A stretch of 64,000 nucleotides of DNA from Zingiber officinale (Eukaryota > Streptophyta > Magnoliopsida > Zingiberales > Zingiberaceae). The position numbers and the translations under genes were made by a program. Positions 1-12,769 of this stretch are shown piece by piece (within the stretch, counting starts at the first letter, position 1; every line of letters begins with the position of its first letter). The stretch lies in contig NC_055994.1 of NCBI RefSeq assembly GCF_018446385.1, forward strand, positions 36,624,868 through 36,688,867, written 5' to 3'. The notes beneath the pieces are model-generated. The model worked only from the letters and a program-made list of their open reading frames with translations. It was not told where the DNA came from and made no database searches.

Positions 1-2420
1 CCTGTGGAACTTAACACGTTTGATCCAAAACTTAATCTATTTGTTCTTTTAGGTTTTGACTTGGATCTCCTGCGAACTTAACACGTTCGACCCAAGTCAC
101 CTTAAGTTATTAATTCCATTAAATATTAATTTCCATAATCGGTTCCAGTATCGACGTGGCGAGGCACATGGCCTTCTTGGATATGGGAGCAACCACCACC
201 GACTAGACAAAACCTTTATAGAAAGCTAATATTTAATTTCCTAAAATAACTTTAGGTTAACCGAAAAGAACAATCAAATCACAAGGAAAAGAAAACAAAA
301 GAACACTATATCGAAAACAAATTCGAAACTCTAGAATCATATGCCTCTTGTATTTAGTATTATTTCCAAAATAACTAGTATGATGCGGAAAGAAAATTAC
401 TAGTTATACTTTTTAGAAAAACCTCTTGATCTTCTACCGTATTCCTCTTCTAACCTCGGACGTTGTGTGGGCAACGATCTTCCGAGATGAGAACCACCAA
501 GCACCTTCTTCTTCCTTGCAAATTTCGGCCATCAAAACTTCTTCTAGGATGAAGAGGTTCGGCCACCACCACCATGCTCCAAGGGATGCTAGAAACAAAG
601 CTTTCTTTCTCTCCTTCTTCTTCTTCTTCTCTAAACTTGATCCGGCCACCATATGGGTCTCCACAAGAAGGATGAGGTTCGGCCATCAAAGAGAAGAAAG
701 GAGGAGAGGATGGCCGGCCACACCAAGGAAGAAAAAGAGAGAGGAAAAATAAATAGAGTTGTTCACCATGAAGGCACCTCTACCCTCTCTTTTATAATCC
801 TTGGCCTTAGCAAATAAGGAAATTTAAATAAAAATTTCCTTAATTCTTTTGCCATTGATAAGGAAAATTTATTTAATTAAAATAATTTTTCCTCATCAAT
901 AATGTGGCCGGCCACTTTAAACCAAGCAAAGGAAATTTAATTCAATCAAGAATTAAAACTTTCCTAATTTGTTTCCGGAAATTTTATAAAAAATTTCTCT
1001 AATAATTTTCCCTTCATGATGGTTAATAAAAAGGAAATTTTATAAATTAAAATATTTCTTTTAAACATGTGGATAAAAAGAAAGTTATCTTTAAAAATTA
1101 AAATCTCTTCCAATCTACAAATAAGGAAAGATATCTAATCTTTTCTTAATCCTTGTAGAAGCTTTATAAAAGAGATATTTAATTTTAAACTCTCTTTTAA
1201 ATCATGAACATGATTAAAAGGAAAGTTTTACCAAAATTAAAATCAACCTTTTAATCTACAAATAAGGAAAGAGATTTAACTCTTCTTAATCTTTTGTAGA
1301 ATCTTATAAAAGGAAAGATTTAAATTTTAAACTCTTTAAATCATGTTATCCACATGAAAAAATTTAAAAATAAAATTCCTTTTATTTTAATAGTAAAACC
1401 CTAAGTTTGAGTTCAAGCTAGGGCCGCCACATGAATTCACCCATGAACCAAAACATGGCCGCCTAGCTTGGTCTCCAAGCTAGCTTGGCTGGCCCCTATA
1501 GGATGGGTAAGAAGGTGGGTATAGGTGTACTCTATAATTAAGAGGCTACGATAGGGACCAGAGGAGGAATTGGTTTTGGTCTCCCGATAAAATTAAGCAT
1601 CCCGTGTTCGCCCCGAACACACAACTTAATTTTATCTAATAATTCATTCCACTAGAGAATTATTATTGAACTATCACACCAATCCCAAATTACATTTTGG
1701 GCTCCTTCTTATTATGAGTGTGTTAGTCTGCGTTTAAGATAACAAATGTCCACTAACTAAGTAAGGTTACGACAACTCACTTAATTAATATCTAGTTCCA
1801 GAGTAGTACCACTTCATCATGTCGGACTAAGTCCACCGCAGGGTTTAACACGACAATCCTTATGAGCTCTTTGGGACATTCTCAACCTAGTATCTCTAGG
1901 ACACGCTTCTATAATCAACAACACACACTATAAGTGATACCATTTCCAACTTATCGCTTATTGATTCATCGAACTAAATCTCACCCATTGATAAATTAAA
2001 GAAATAAATATCAAATATATGTGCTTGTTATTATATTAGGATTAAGAGCACATACTTCCATAATAACCGAGGTCTTTGTTTCTTTATAAAATCAGTATAA
2101 AAGAAACGACCTCAAATGGTCCTACTCAATACACTCTAAGTGTACTAGTGTAATTATACAGTCAAGATAAACTGATACCTAATTACACTACGACCTTCTA
2201 ATGGTTTGTTCCTTTCCATTTTGGTCGTGAGCTACTGTTTATAATTTATAAGGTACTGATAACATGATCCTCTGTGTGTGACACCACACACCATGTTATC
2301 TACAATATAAATTAATTGAACAACTACATTTATCACAAATGTAGACATTTGACCAATGTGATTCTTATTTCTAGATAAATGTTTATACCAAAAGCTAGGC
2401 TTTTAGTATACACTCTAACA
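1..2420 (-). mobile_element. Family-A Ty1/copia LTR A0 (left end outside window)
   Basis: Long terminal repeat of the same family as the LTRs of the copia elements at 7220-16645 and 16711-40339, read on the minus strand. The right end is the family terminus, seen on the plus strand as GTATACACTCTAACA ending at 2420. The first part (roughly 150 bp by comparison with complete copies) lies beyond the window. The opening bases match the 3' region of the 7220-16645 LTRs most closely, so A0 belongs to that subfamily. The flank after 2420 is AAAAG, the expected right target duplication. It interrupts LTR L0, whose sequence resumes at 2421. Whether A0 is a solo LTR or the 5' LTR of a minus-strand element cannot be decided here. 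Short ORFs within it are not conserved between copies and I do not regard them as genes. Confidence 0.85.
789..796 (-). promoter_or_regulatory. TATA box of LTR A0
   Basis: TATAAAAG on the minus strand. The same octamer, in the same context and followed by a G-rich leader, occurs in every family-A LTR examined here, so it is the likely LTR core promoter. Transcription start is inferred, not seen. Confidence 0.55.
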
Positions 2421-3082
2421 AAAAGAACATAACCTCTGTTATTATAGATGTGCATACTCTTAATCCCGATATAATAACAAGCACAAATACTTAGTATTTA
2501 TTTCTTTAATTTATCAATGGGTGAGATTTATTCGTTAAATAAATAGGCCCGATAAGTTAGAAAATAATATTATTTATATGGTGTGTTGTTGATTATAGAA
2601 GGAAACTGTGTCCTAGTTATCTAGGTTGATGATGTCCCCTTGAGGAGCTCATAAGGATTGTCATGTAAACCCTGCAAGTGGACTTAGTTCCGACATGACA
2701 ATGAAGTTGAGTGGTACTACTCTTGGAGCTAGATGTTAATTAAGTAAGTTGTTAGTAACTCATTTAATTAATGGACATTCGATATCTTAAACACAGAGAG
2801 ATTAACGCACTCATGATAAGAAGGAGCCCATAATGTAATATGGGATTGGTGCGGTAGTTCAATAATAACTCTTTAGTGGTATGAGTTATTATTGATGAAC
2901 TTGAGTTGGGTATTCGGGTCGAACACAGGAAGCATAAGCTCATCGAGAGGCCAAAACCAATACCTCCTCTCGGTCCTTGCTGTAGCCTCTATAAAGCCTC
3001 GTGTTCACCCGTTTTGATTTTGCTTCTTACCAAAATGAGGGGCCAGCCACATCCTTTCTTGGTGCCCAAGCAAGGTGTCGGC
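2421..3082 (+). mobile_element. LTR L0, segment 1 (family A, plus strand)
   Basis: Plus-strand family-A LTR sequence beginning in mid-LTR, right after the end of A0. It aligns with the interior of the complete solo LTR at 23908-26364 (shared stretches around TTATTTCTTTAATTTATCAA and AAGAAGGAGCCCATAATGTAAT). The missing 5' part is expected left of the window, beyond A0. The segment ends with TCGGC (3078-3082), the left target duplication of the solo LTR that follows. L0 is the outer container for most of the first 40 kb. Confidence 0.85.
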
Positions 3083-6000
3083 TGTGAGATCTCGAAAAAT
3101 TTAAATAAATAGGGTTATTTCATAAATAGCCTTATAGAATTTTTCCAGAATTTTTAGAAATTTTCTGGGAATTTTTCGGAGCTCGTAAGACGGGTTTTGA
3201 AGGGATCAATTTTGGGTTCGGATTAAGCCTATTTTGGATACCTGTTTAAGTGAGGAAAAGTTTTTAATTATTAGTTCTTTTCCTTTATTATTTCTCCCCA
3301 ACCCAAATACCGAACCCGTGCTATCTTCTTTCCCCAAACGCCAATCCCGATCCTTCTCCCTTCTTCCTCTCTTCTTCCCGATCTCTCTATGTTCTCTCTC
3401 GCGGGCAAGCGACGGCGACGGGAGCAAGGCTCCAGCTCCGGCGATCCTTCTCCGCTGGCGTCGACGCCTATTAATCTCAGATCCGGGCTGGTGTTCTTTC
3501 CTCTCCTCACTGTTGCCGATCATTTCTCAAGCCCTAACCTCTCAATCGATGGCCGACCATCGCCCTTCATGAGGTCGAGTTAGCAGCGCCTGAGGTACAC
3601 GCGGTGCCCTAGTTTAGATCTTGTAGTGGGAGCGATTGATTCCAATCTGTGTCTCCTCAAGTTGGATCGGATAGGGCGACACCTCCTAGAGGCAACTGAT
3701 CGAGGTAAGGTTTCGTGTTCTGTGTGGGATATTGAGATGATCGTGTAATCGATTCTTCCTTTCCCTTGCTAACCAGAGGTATCCGGTTGGTGGACAGCAG
3801 CTGGATTAGGGCAGTGAGGTGAGGTGCTGTTTTGGTGGAGTATTTGCTTGATTCCGGCCACCACATCCCTGTCAACAAATTGGCACATCTGAGGCAAGGT
3901 TAGGTTATCATTTAGGTGGTTGTTTGGATTTTGGATATCCAATCTTGATCTCTGTTCTTGATTGGATCAGTGGTCTTCCTGTTGATGATGTCTTAATCCG
4001 GTCCAGTGAGGATGAATTCCAGTATCTTGCTGTGGTGTTCTTTGATCCAGTGATAATACCTTGTGTGGATCAACAGAAGGGAGGGCTAAGCGTGAGGTAT
4101 GGTGTAATTTGATTGTTTTTGATGGATGATCATGTGTAGGGATTTTGATACATGATGTAAATGCATTGAATTAGGATTATATGTAGGTGTTTGATCTTGG
4201 TTGTAGATCATAGTATAATTTTGATTACATGATCATGTGTAGCTTTGAATTAGGGTTATGTTTAGTTGTTTATGTGTAGAATTAGTTAGTTTAGAATTAA
4301 TCTAATGGAATGATGAGGGTTAAGATAATTAACCCTAGTCAACCATTGTATTTCTAATCTAACGGGTGATTAGGGATTAGGTAACTAACCCTAATTGACC
4401 GTTAGATTTAATTAGGTTGGTTGTGATTGATGTGATTAAGGTTTTTCCCTAATTTAGTATTAGGTATTTTATTTAGCTATTCATTTGGATTTAGCTAAAT
4501 AAAATATATATATTGTTTGTTGATACAGGACTCTGATTCGAGACAGGCATCTCGACGTTGGATTTGGCGTGATACTACCTGCTCTTTGAGGCGGGTACCC
4601 TTTGACTTATCTTTTTGATAATGTCTTATGATATGTGTAATTTATATATGATTACTAGTGGTAGATGGTAGATTTATCTCTTCCCTGGTCGTAGCTTAGT
4701 TGATACCTATCACATGCTTCTTCTGTTAGTTGCTTTACTTTAGAACTGGATGCTTTTATCTTTTGTCATGTGTATATATGTTCATAGAGATGGATATTTA
4801 TGATGCTTATCTATACTTGATTAGTTGCTGGAGATACTAGTTATATGTTGTTGAATTTGCGTTGCTTATATCATTGTTATACATATGCGGTTGTTTTATT
4901 GGCACCTACGCATATGGAGGAGGATATGTTCATGTATGACATACTGTAGTCGCACGCACCATATCGCATGATCGCAGCCGGCGATCGACTCACCCATTAT
5001 TGAGCTCGCCACGGCCATACGAGCCCGCACACAACGTGACCATCTGCACGGGTAGGCACAAGACTGTGGTGTGTATGGTAGGTTGCCTTGGTGCCCGCCA
5101 GACGCCACGGGTAGCGTGACAGAGCGTAGCACGGGGTCCCTCCCCGTCATCGGCACCGAGAGATGAGAGCATCAGGTCCCTCACTATGTTTGAGGTAGAG
5201 GATAGTATTGACAAAGATCCCGTCCACTCTGGCCACCATCGTGGGTAGGGACTCAGAGCATGACTGGCTATTTCTACCCACCCTGGCCTCACCATCAGAG
5301 ATGGCCGAGCAATGCGTAGGGTGACCGCAGACGTCATTCGTGATCATACGCACGTATTACATTATTCGTGATCACGCATTTGGTGATCAGATATGATCGA
5401 TAGCATACAAGTTATATGCTTTCGACTATTTTTGTCACAGTATGTTCACAACAACATGCTTCCCGCAGTGAGTATAGTTTATTTCGCTATGCATTTTCTT
5501 ATTATTCTTGCTATAGACTATACTTTATGCTATCATATTACGCTTATTTCAAATGCGATATCGTATAATCTGTTAGAGATCATCGAGGTCAGATCGTTAG
5601 GAAGCATCGTAGGCTCTATGGTTTAGTGTATCGTACCATGGGATGTTACCGTGGTTATATATCACGTATATATCTATGGATTACCCGCTGAGTTCTTGAA
5701 CTCACCCCATTATTACTATTTTTCAAGTTGAGGAGATATTCCATCGCTAGCCCCATTATCGTGAGGATTTTCTTCGGATTATATTTTGCTGATCTTATAT
5801 ACTTGTATTATGGGTTCAGATTGGACATTGAATATCTCATTTGCTACTATTGTTTTTCACGCAGATTTTCTCACTACTGTGGATTTGTTTTCTTCAGAGT
5901 GGAGTAGGATGTTTACATATATCTTCGAGGATTCTATATCGTTCTTCCTTATTAAACTCCGTGGATTGATTATATGTTGAGCTGTGTGGAATGTTGATAT

Positions 6001-6150
6001 AAACTGCGCGGTTTGTTTCTTATTTATATTGTATTGTTCCGCCCGTGTGTGGCCGAGGTATAGATATATGTATTCTGGATTCATATTGTCACCCGTACAG
6101 GGGAGATGCTGCCGAAATTTCTTCGGACAGGGACTACCTGGGGCGTGACA
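3083..6150 (+). mobile_element. Solo LTR C' of a Ty3/gypsy chromovirus (3068 bp)
   Basis: Starts TGTGAGATCTCG and ends GGGGCGTGACA, flanked by exact 5-bp duplications TCGGC at 3078-3082 and 6151-6155. Its last ~130 bp, including GACAGGGACTACCTGGGGCG and the block encoding GCCGAAATTTCTTCGGACAG, are the reverse complement of the ends of the LTRs of element C (51468-62234). It is therefore the same family in the opposite orientation. No PBS, polypurine tract or coding domain is present, so this is a solo LTR left by LTR-LTR recombination. The 5' part contains a GC-rich stretch (about 3330-3600) like the one in element C. Short ORFs inside show no recognisable domain. Confidence 0.92.
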
Positions 6151-6192
6151 TCGGCCAAGCCCTCTTAGTGCCCAAGATGTGGGCCGACCAAG

Positions 6193-6215
6193 CCATGCTT
6201 GGTGCCCAAGCATGG
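6193..6215. repeat. Perfect 10-bp hairpin in LTR L0
   Basis: CCATGCTTGG, loop TGC, CCAAGCATGG: ten perfect pairs with a 3-nt loop. Member of a hairpin set described under 24849-25398. Confidence 0.85.
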
Positions 6216-6238
6216 GGCCGGCCATACAAGAAGAGAAA

Positions 6239-6790
6239 ACGAAGTTTTGTTCAAAATAAAATTTTGTTAAAATATTTCCTTTTTGTAGTTATCTACAATG
6301 GTTAAATGAGAGATTTTAATTTTGTTAAAATCTTTCCTTTTTTGTAATTATCTACAATGGTTAAAAGAGAGATTTTAATTTTATTAAAATCTTTCTTTTT
6401 TTATAGTTATCTACAATGGTTAAAAGAGAGATTTTAATTTTGTTAAAATCTTTCCTTTTTTGTAGTAATCTACAAAGGATTAAAGAGAAGTTTTAATTTT
6501 AAAATCTTTTTTTTTGAAGCCATCCACATGATTTTAAAAGAGAGTTTTAAATTTTAAAATCTTTCCTTTTTTGTTGCCATCTATATTGGTTTAAAAAGAG
6601 AGATTTTAATTTTAATAAAACTTTCCTTTTTTGTAACCATGATTTAAAAGAGATGTTTAAAACTTTCCATTTGTAGTCATCACAATAGGAAATTTGAAAG
6701 AGAGGGTTTTTAATTATTATTAAAAATTCCTTTTTTTGCCATGATTGGAATTAAAAGGAAGTTTTAATTATGTTTAAAACTTTCCTTTTT
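6239..6790 (+). repeat. Degenerate ~60-bp tandem repeats in LTR L0
   Basis: About eight imperfect copies of a unit of roughly 60 bp: an ATCTACAATGGTTAAAAGAG-like start, then ATTTTAATTTTGTTAAAATC, then a CTTTCCTTTTTTGTAG-like end. Copy starts are near 6289, 6349, 6409, 6468, 6526, 6576, 6637 and 6678, with growing divergence to the right. Related but less regular copies occur in the other family-A LTRs. Confidence 0.8.
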
Positions 6791-6806
6791 AGCATTCACC
6801 AAGGAT

Positions 6807-6814
6807 TATAAAAG
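6807..6814 (+). promoter_or_regulatory. TATA box of LTR L0
   Basis: TATAAAAG in the conserved family-A position, followed by a leader rich in GA and CT stretches. Function inferred from conservation across copies. Confidence 0.5.
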
Positions 6815-7219
6815 AGAGGTAGATTGTGCCTTATGGTACAACACAACCTAAAGTTCCCTCTTCTATTTTCCTTGGTGGTCGACCATTCTCTCTTTCCCTT
6901 CTCCCTTTGTTTTCTTCTCTAAAGGTCGGCGACACGTCAAGCTCTATCTTCTTGTGGCCGGCATGCTTGGAGGGGAAGAAGAAGAGAAGGAAGTTTCCTA
7001 TTTTGGCATTCCTTGGGTGGCCGAAACTTGTAGGCAAAGAAGAAGGTTTAGGTGGATTTCATCTTGGTAGATCGTCACCCACACGACATCCAAGAGGAGG
7101 AGAGGAATACAACAGAAGATCAAGAGATCTTTAGCTGCAAAGAAAGGTATAACTAATTATTTATTTCTGCTACTTAATTAGTTTGTGTTCTTTGTATGGA
7201 TTCTGAAATACCAACACAA

Positions 7220-9495
7220 TGTTGGAGTGTATACTGAAAGCCTAAGCTTTTGTAAACATTTGTTTTGAATAAAGAATCACATTTGGTCAAATTATCTACA
7301 TTTGTTTGTAGTTGTTCAATTAATTTATATTAAAGATAACATAGCATGTGGTGTCACATGCAGAAGATAATATTATCAGTACCTTATAAATTATAAACAG
7401 TAGCTCACGACCAAAATGGAAAAGAACAAATCATTAAAAGGTCGTAGTGTAATTAGGTATCAGTTTATCTTGACTGTATAATTACACTAGTACACTTAGA
7501 GTGTATTGAGTAGGACCATTTGAGGTCGTTTCTTTTATACTGACTTTATAAAGGAACAAAGACCTCAGTTATTATGTGCTCTTAATCTTAATATAATAAC
7601 ATATATATTTGATATTTATTTCTTTAATTTATCAAAGGTGAGATTTAGTTCGATAAATCAATAAGCCCGATAAGTTGGGAAATAATATCACTTATATGTG
7701 TTGTTGATTATAGAAGAACTGTGTCCTAGAGATACTAGGTTGATAATGTCCCCAAGAGGAGCTCATAAGAATTGTCATGTTAAACCCTGCAAGTCCGACA
7801 TGATACTAAGGTTGAGTGGTACTACTCTTGGATTTAGATATTAATTAAATGAGTTGTCAATAACTCACTTAATTAGTGGACATTCGATATCTTAAACACG
7901 GGGAGACTAACACGCTCATAAGAAGGAGCCCAAAATGTAATTTGGGATTGGTGCGGTAGTTCAATGATAGTTCTCTAGTGGAATGAATTATCATTGATAA
8001 AATTAAGTTGTGTGTGGGCGAACACGGATGCTTAATTTTATCGGGAGACCAAAACAATTCCTCTTCTCTGTCCCTATCGTAGCCTCTTATTTATAGAGTT
8101 CTACCCACCTATACCCACCTTCTATACCCACTGTGGGTTTGGCCAAGCTTAGGGAAACAAGCTAGTGGCCTAGGTATAAGATTGCGGCTACCCAACCCAA
8201 GCTAGTGGCCGAAAATAAATTAAAAGGAATTTTAATTTTAATTTTTATTATGTGAAGAAATAATTTATTAAAGAGAATTTAAATTAAAATATCTCTTATA
8301 AAAGATCTACTAAAGATTAAAGAAAGAGATTAGATCTCTTTCCTTATTTGTAGAGATATTTTCTCTTTAAAATTATTCACATGTTGATAAAATTAAAATT
8401 ATAGAAATTTCTTTTATCAACCATGAAGAGTTTCAAGAGAAATTTTAATTTTAAAATTTCCGAAACAAATTAGGAAGTTTTAATTGTTGATTGAAACTTT
8501 CCAATTTGTTCTCCAATGATGTGGTCGGCCAATGTAGATTTAATTGGGAAATTTTATTTTATTTTTCTCAATTAAATCATGTCAAGGAAATTGAGGAAAT
8601 TTTATTGTAATTAAATTTCCTAATTTGCCTAGGCCAAGGAATATAAAAGGGGTGAGGGTGACTTCACAATATATAACATCTATTATTTCTCTCCTCTGTT
8701 CCTCGTGCTACCATCCTCCCTCCTCTTCCTCTTGGTGGCCGAATCTCCCTTCCATGGAGCTCTGGTGGCTTGATACTACTTGAGAAGAAGAAGAAGAAGG
8801 AGAAAGCTAGCATCTCTCGAGCTTGGTTAGTGTTTGATTTTCTTCCTGGTGAAGCTTCCTCTTTGTTGGCCGAACCTAGCTAGGAGGAGAAGAAGGTGAT
8901 TGGTGGTTTCTCGTCTCGGAAGATCGCTGCCCACACAACGTCCGAGGTTAGAAGAGGAATACGTAGAAGATCAAGAGGTTTTTCTACAAGGTATAACTAG
9001 TAATTTTTCTTCCCATCATACTAGTTATTTATGGAAATAATACCAAATACAAGAGGCTTATGTTCTAGAATTTCGAATATGTTTTTCGATGTTGTGTTCT
9101 TTTGTTTTTCTTTTCCTTGTGATTTGATTGTTCTCTTCGGTTAACCTAAAGTTATTTTAGGAAATTAAATATTAGCTTTCTATAAAAGGTTTTGTCTAGT
9201 CGGTGGTGGTTGCTCCCATAGCCATGTGCCTCGCCACGTCAGTACTGGGAACCAATTATGGAAATTAATATTTAATGGATTTAATAACTTAAGGAGACTT
9301 AGGTCGAACGTGTAAAGTTCCGCAGAGATCCAAGTCAAAACCTAAAAGAACAAATAGATTAAGTTTTGGATCAAACGTGTTATCTTCCGCAGCGATCCAA
9401 AATTTAATTTAAAAGAACACACGGTAGCTAGAAAGGTTCGCACTTTGTACAAAATTTTCATGCAAGGAACGATAGGTTTTCCGAGTAAACCAACA
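7220..9495 (+). repeat. 5' LTR of copia A1
   Basis: Begins TGTTGGAGTGTATACTGAAA and ends GTAAACCAACA, so it has the TG...CA ends of the family. It includes a TATAAAAG box at 8642-8649 and the conserved terminal block with TGTACAAAATTTTC. Small indels distinguish it from the 3' LTR. Confidence 0.92.
8642..8649 (+). promoter_or_regulatory. TATA box of A1 5' LTR
   Basis: TATAAAAG followed by GGGGTGAGGGTG. It is the likely promoter for the A1 genomic RNA; conserved at the matching site 15755-15762 in the 3' LTR. Confidence 0.55.
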
Positions 9496-9497
9496 AT

Positions 9498-9512
9498 TGG
9501 TATCGTAGCTAG
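9498..9512 (+). other. Primer binding site of A1
   Basis: TGGTATCGTAGCTAG two bases after the LTR. The usual copia PBS, complementary to initiator methionine tRNA, reads TGGTATCAGAGC. Here CAG has become CG with an added T, so the site as written would prime poorly. Confidence 0.8.
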
Positions 9513-10609
9513 GGTTTCCTCTGTATTGGTATTAGTTTAATTACGCACATGTCATACATAATTTAGGCAGGTTAATAGGATGTGACAACTTTGTGGACGC
9601 AGGATCCAACTATTATGGCTTTTAGTTATTATGTGTGGGACCTGGACATGTCAAGGGCATTTATATGTGTGCATGATTGTAAAATACAAAGGAGCTGTAT
9701 TTAGTTTTATTAGGATTTTATTTTGATCTAGATATACGTACATTCCTTTATGGAATATAGGATCAAAATGTAAAATTCTATTCATGTCGCGGATCTCTTG
9801 CAAAGCGTGAACCTTCTAAGGACCAGTAGGCGCATGGAGCCAGATGGACGCGATAACAGACCTTATGGTGGCCAAATACGGCAAGAAATGGACGACAACA
9901 CACTGAGGATTAACTAGAGATAAAAGCCATAATAGTTGAAAATTAGATTTTCTATTTATTGCTTTTATATTGTGTTGTGTGTGATGTTAGTTTACATGCT
10001 TAGTAGGCTAGCATAGTTAAAATTCCTCATTTATAAATAACTAAGTGGGAGAGGGATTTTAAGTAAATCCCACGGTCTCCATTATTGGTTTGTAAGTGAT
10101 GCAAACAAGCTCGCGCTCTGAGTGCCTTCCTCCATAACCGATGAGCTTTTTTGGATCACTAGAACAAACTTCCATTTTGGATGACTATAGAAGTTAATTA
10201 AGAGCGTGTGATCTTCCCAACGAAGGGGCATAATCTTATTAATGGACTTAGTGTCAAGTAATGGTATACACTTAGACACATCTAATAGTATCCTCCCCAT
10301 CGGAGTCACTGCTATTATTTGTGTGACCAAATAATACCAACTATTAATTTTATTCACAAAAGTAGGTTGACAAGATAATAAAATTAATGGGTTAAAACCC
10401 TCCTTTACAAATGTTGAATTTGTATACGTCCACACTAACGTGGCATACAAAATTCACGGTGATATGAGGTGTTCGTTAATTTAAAATAGTATTGTTTGAG
10501 GAATCAATATTATTCTAAATTTGTAGTTCACCAAAAGTTATTTGTGATTCTTAGGATGACTTTCAACCCATCATCCATCATACTTCAAATAATGGACTTC
10601 ATCGACCTA
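9513..10609 (+). other. A1 untranslated leader
   Basis: Non-coding leader between PBS and gag. It is homologous to the leader of A2 (36876-37720, read in reverse), including the block with GAATTTGTATACGTCCACACTAACGTGGCATAC near 10410-10450, which is single copy here but repeated four times in A2. I see no conserved ORF. Confidence 0.7.
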
Positions 10610-11335
10610 ATTACATAGATCGAAAAGGAACCGACATCGTTTCATCACGAAGCTATAAATTCAGATCGAAAAGCAAAGCTCCGATGCACCCATCGTGAAT
10701 CTACCCAAGAGGAGATCAATATCATAGAAATGGGTAAAACCGGATGAGACGGCGCATGTTACATTTCGCTTCAATGTCAAATGTATTGCAACATCAAGAT
10801 CAAGATTTACCAACAGCCTATGATATTATTAACAATCTCAAGGAACTCTTCGTCATCGTGATAGGGCTTCTAGGCAAGAAGCCATGAGAAAGATAATGAC
10901 ACCACCACGCAAGAGGGTATTCCTGTAAGGGATCATATCCTAAAGACGATGGCTTATCCGAATGAAATACAGATCCTTGGAGGAGAAATTGATGGGGAAA
11001 CCCAGATCGATATGATCCTCCAAACACTACCTAGAAGTTTTGAGCAATTCTGCCTGAATTACAATATGAATAGAAGGATATATTCATTGGCGGAACTACT
11101 GACAGAACTTCAGGCAGCAGAAGGATTATTTCGTCATTCTCAAATTCACTATGTTGAAAATGGTTCTACTTCTAAACCGAGAGGAAAGAAGAAGAAGAAA
11201 CAAGTCGGTTCAACAAAGAAAGTGAATAAATCTCGAGTCAGGATTTAAAGCTGGAGTGAAGAAGCCAAGGGCAAGTGCTTCATCTGCAAGCAGTCGGGGC
11301 ATTGGAAGGCGGACGTCCTCGTAGGAATCGTAACA
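10610..11335 (+). pseudogene. gag: copia gag remnant (A1)
   Basis: Capsid-like protein of copia elements, which packages the element RNA. From 10756 a reading frame gives an ASMSNVLQHQ-like start and PTAYDIINNLKEL. After a frameshift an open stretch (10949-11248) gives ILQTLPRSFEQFCLNYNMN and LAELLTELQAAEG, followed by a lysine-rich segment, typical of copia gag. The zinc knuckle at 11276-11320 keeps the CX2CX4H part (CFICKQSGHWKAD), but the last cysteine is lost to a small deletion. Multiple frameshifts mean no full gag can be made. Confidence 0.85.
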
Positions 11336-11340
11336 ACAAA

Positions 11341-11570
11341 GGTATATCTCATGCTCTAGTTGTTGAAACATGTTTAGCGGTGTTATCTACCAGAACCTGG
11401 TGTGTAGATACAGCCACTGATCATGTCTGCAATTCCTCGCAGGGTTCCAGGAAACCCGACGACTACTCAAGGAGGAGAGATTACCGTCTATACGGGCAAT
11501 GCTACTAAGGTGGCGGTTGTTGCAGTGGGAGACGTCTACTTATCTTTTAGTAGAAATAGAATTTGATTTT
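11341..11570 (+). pseudogene. copia protease remnant (A1)
   Basis: Aspartic protease region of the polyprotein. The motif WCVDTATDHVCNS is readable from about 11398. The usual copia active site is D-T/S-G-A; here the glycine codon is missing, leaving DTA, so the catalytic loop is broken. It lies downstream of the zinc knuckle and upstream of integrase, as in copia. Confidence 0.8.
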
Positions 11571-11799
11571 AAGAAATTGTCTTTATGTACCCAGTTTTAG
11601 AAAGAATTTAATTTCGGTTTCTAAACTTTTAGATGGATTTCTTTCAGTAACGATATAGTTATTAAAAGAAATAAAGTGATTATCTATTCTGGTGCATTAG
11701 TGGCAATTTGTATACTTTAAATCCAATTTCTTCCACAAAGCAAAACATGGAAATTTATAACTCATCTTCTAATTCTAATAAGAGAAAAGAACTTCGGAA

Positions 11800-12560
11800 A
11801 TGAACCAAGCATATCTTTGGCATCTAAGGCTTGGTCATATTAACTTAAGTAGGATTCAGAGGCTTATAGCCGATGGACTTTGAGTTCATTAGAGTTAGAA
11901 AATTTTCCAACTCAATGAACTCAAAAGTAAATGAAGAGGCCGCTCAAGGCCAAGGGGTATAGAGCCAAAGAAGTGTTAGAATTGGTTCACTCTGATTGGT
12001 CTATGTGATCAAGCAAGAGGAGGTTTTGAATATTTTGTCTCTTTTATACGATTATTCAAGATACGGATACATTTACCTAATGCGCCGCAAGTCCGAGTGC
12101 TTGATAAGTTCAAAGAATACAAGGTGATGTGGAGAAACGATTAGGAAAAGTATCAAGAAACTACGATATGATCGTGGTGGCGAATACCTCTTAGGAGAGT
12201 TTAGGAATTACTTATCGAGGTGGGATTCAATCCCAATTGTTCGCACTGGAACACCCCAACAGAATGGTGTAGCGAACGAAGGAATAGGACTTTTATGGAG
12301 ATGGTTAGATCGATGATGAGTTATTCGAATTACCAAATTGCTTGGGATATGCTCTGAAACAAAGAAGATATCGCTCGAACTTAGTACCTTCTAAATCGCC
12401 TTCTACTCCCATAATCGTGGAATGGGCGAAACCCCCTAAGACATATTCTGATTGGGTAGTCTAAGCACACGGCCGAAACCAGACGATAAGTTAGAATCTA
12501 TGTAAGTTCGCGTGTTCAGAGGATATCCCAAAGGAACAAAGGTGGTTTATTTTATAGTCC
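11800..12560 (+). pseudogene. copia integrase remnant (A1)
   Basis: A GAG-pre-integrase stretch is readable near 11815-11870 (LWHLRLGHINLSRIQRL). Then come core-domain fragments: [10 protein letters not shown] near 12015, a YDRGGEYLLGEFRNYL-like block near 12167-12215, and a TPQQNGVAN block near 12250. The order and motifs match the copia D,D35E integrase, which inserts the cDNA into the genome. Frame changes several times, and the region around the catalytic glutamate is out of frame (GVANEG instead of the usual GVAERR). Confidence 0.82.
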
Positions 12561-12769
12561 TAAAGACCGTAAGATCATTGTTAGCACCAATGCCCGCTTT
12601 TGAAGAAGACTATATAATGACAAGCCCAAGAGTAAAATTGTTTTAAGAACTTGAGAGGACACGCCTACTCAGTATCAACAATACAAGATGGTACCACAAG
12701 AGACCTGCAACACGTGTCACAAATGATACACAACCACAGACAGTGCCTCGTCATAGTGGACAGCCTGAA

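Larger units (their letters stand above)
6151..7219 (+). mobile_element. LTR L0, segment 2
   Basis: Continuation of LTR L0 after the solo LTR; the first five bases (TCGGC) are the right target duplication. It holds a perfect 10-bp-stem hairpin (6193-6215), a block of degenerate ~60-bp tandem repeats (about 6239-6790), a TATA box (6807-6814) and the conserved downstream region ending in AAATACCAACACAA. The last five bases, CACAA, are the left duplication of copia A1. The ORF at 6826-7134 is within the transcribed LTR region and has no recognisable domain. Confidence 0.88.

Noticed and set aside
5147..5353. ORFs in the middle of solo LTR C' (4896-5353)
   Set aside because: They overlap in three frames in a GC-rich section of the LTR, and no domain is recognisable.
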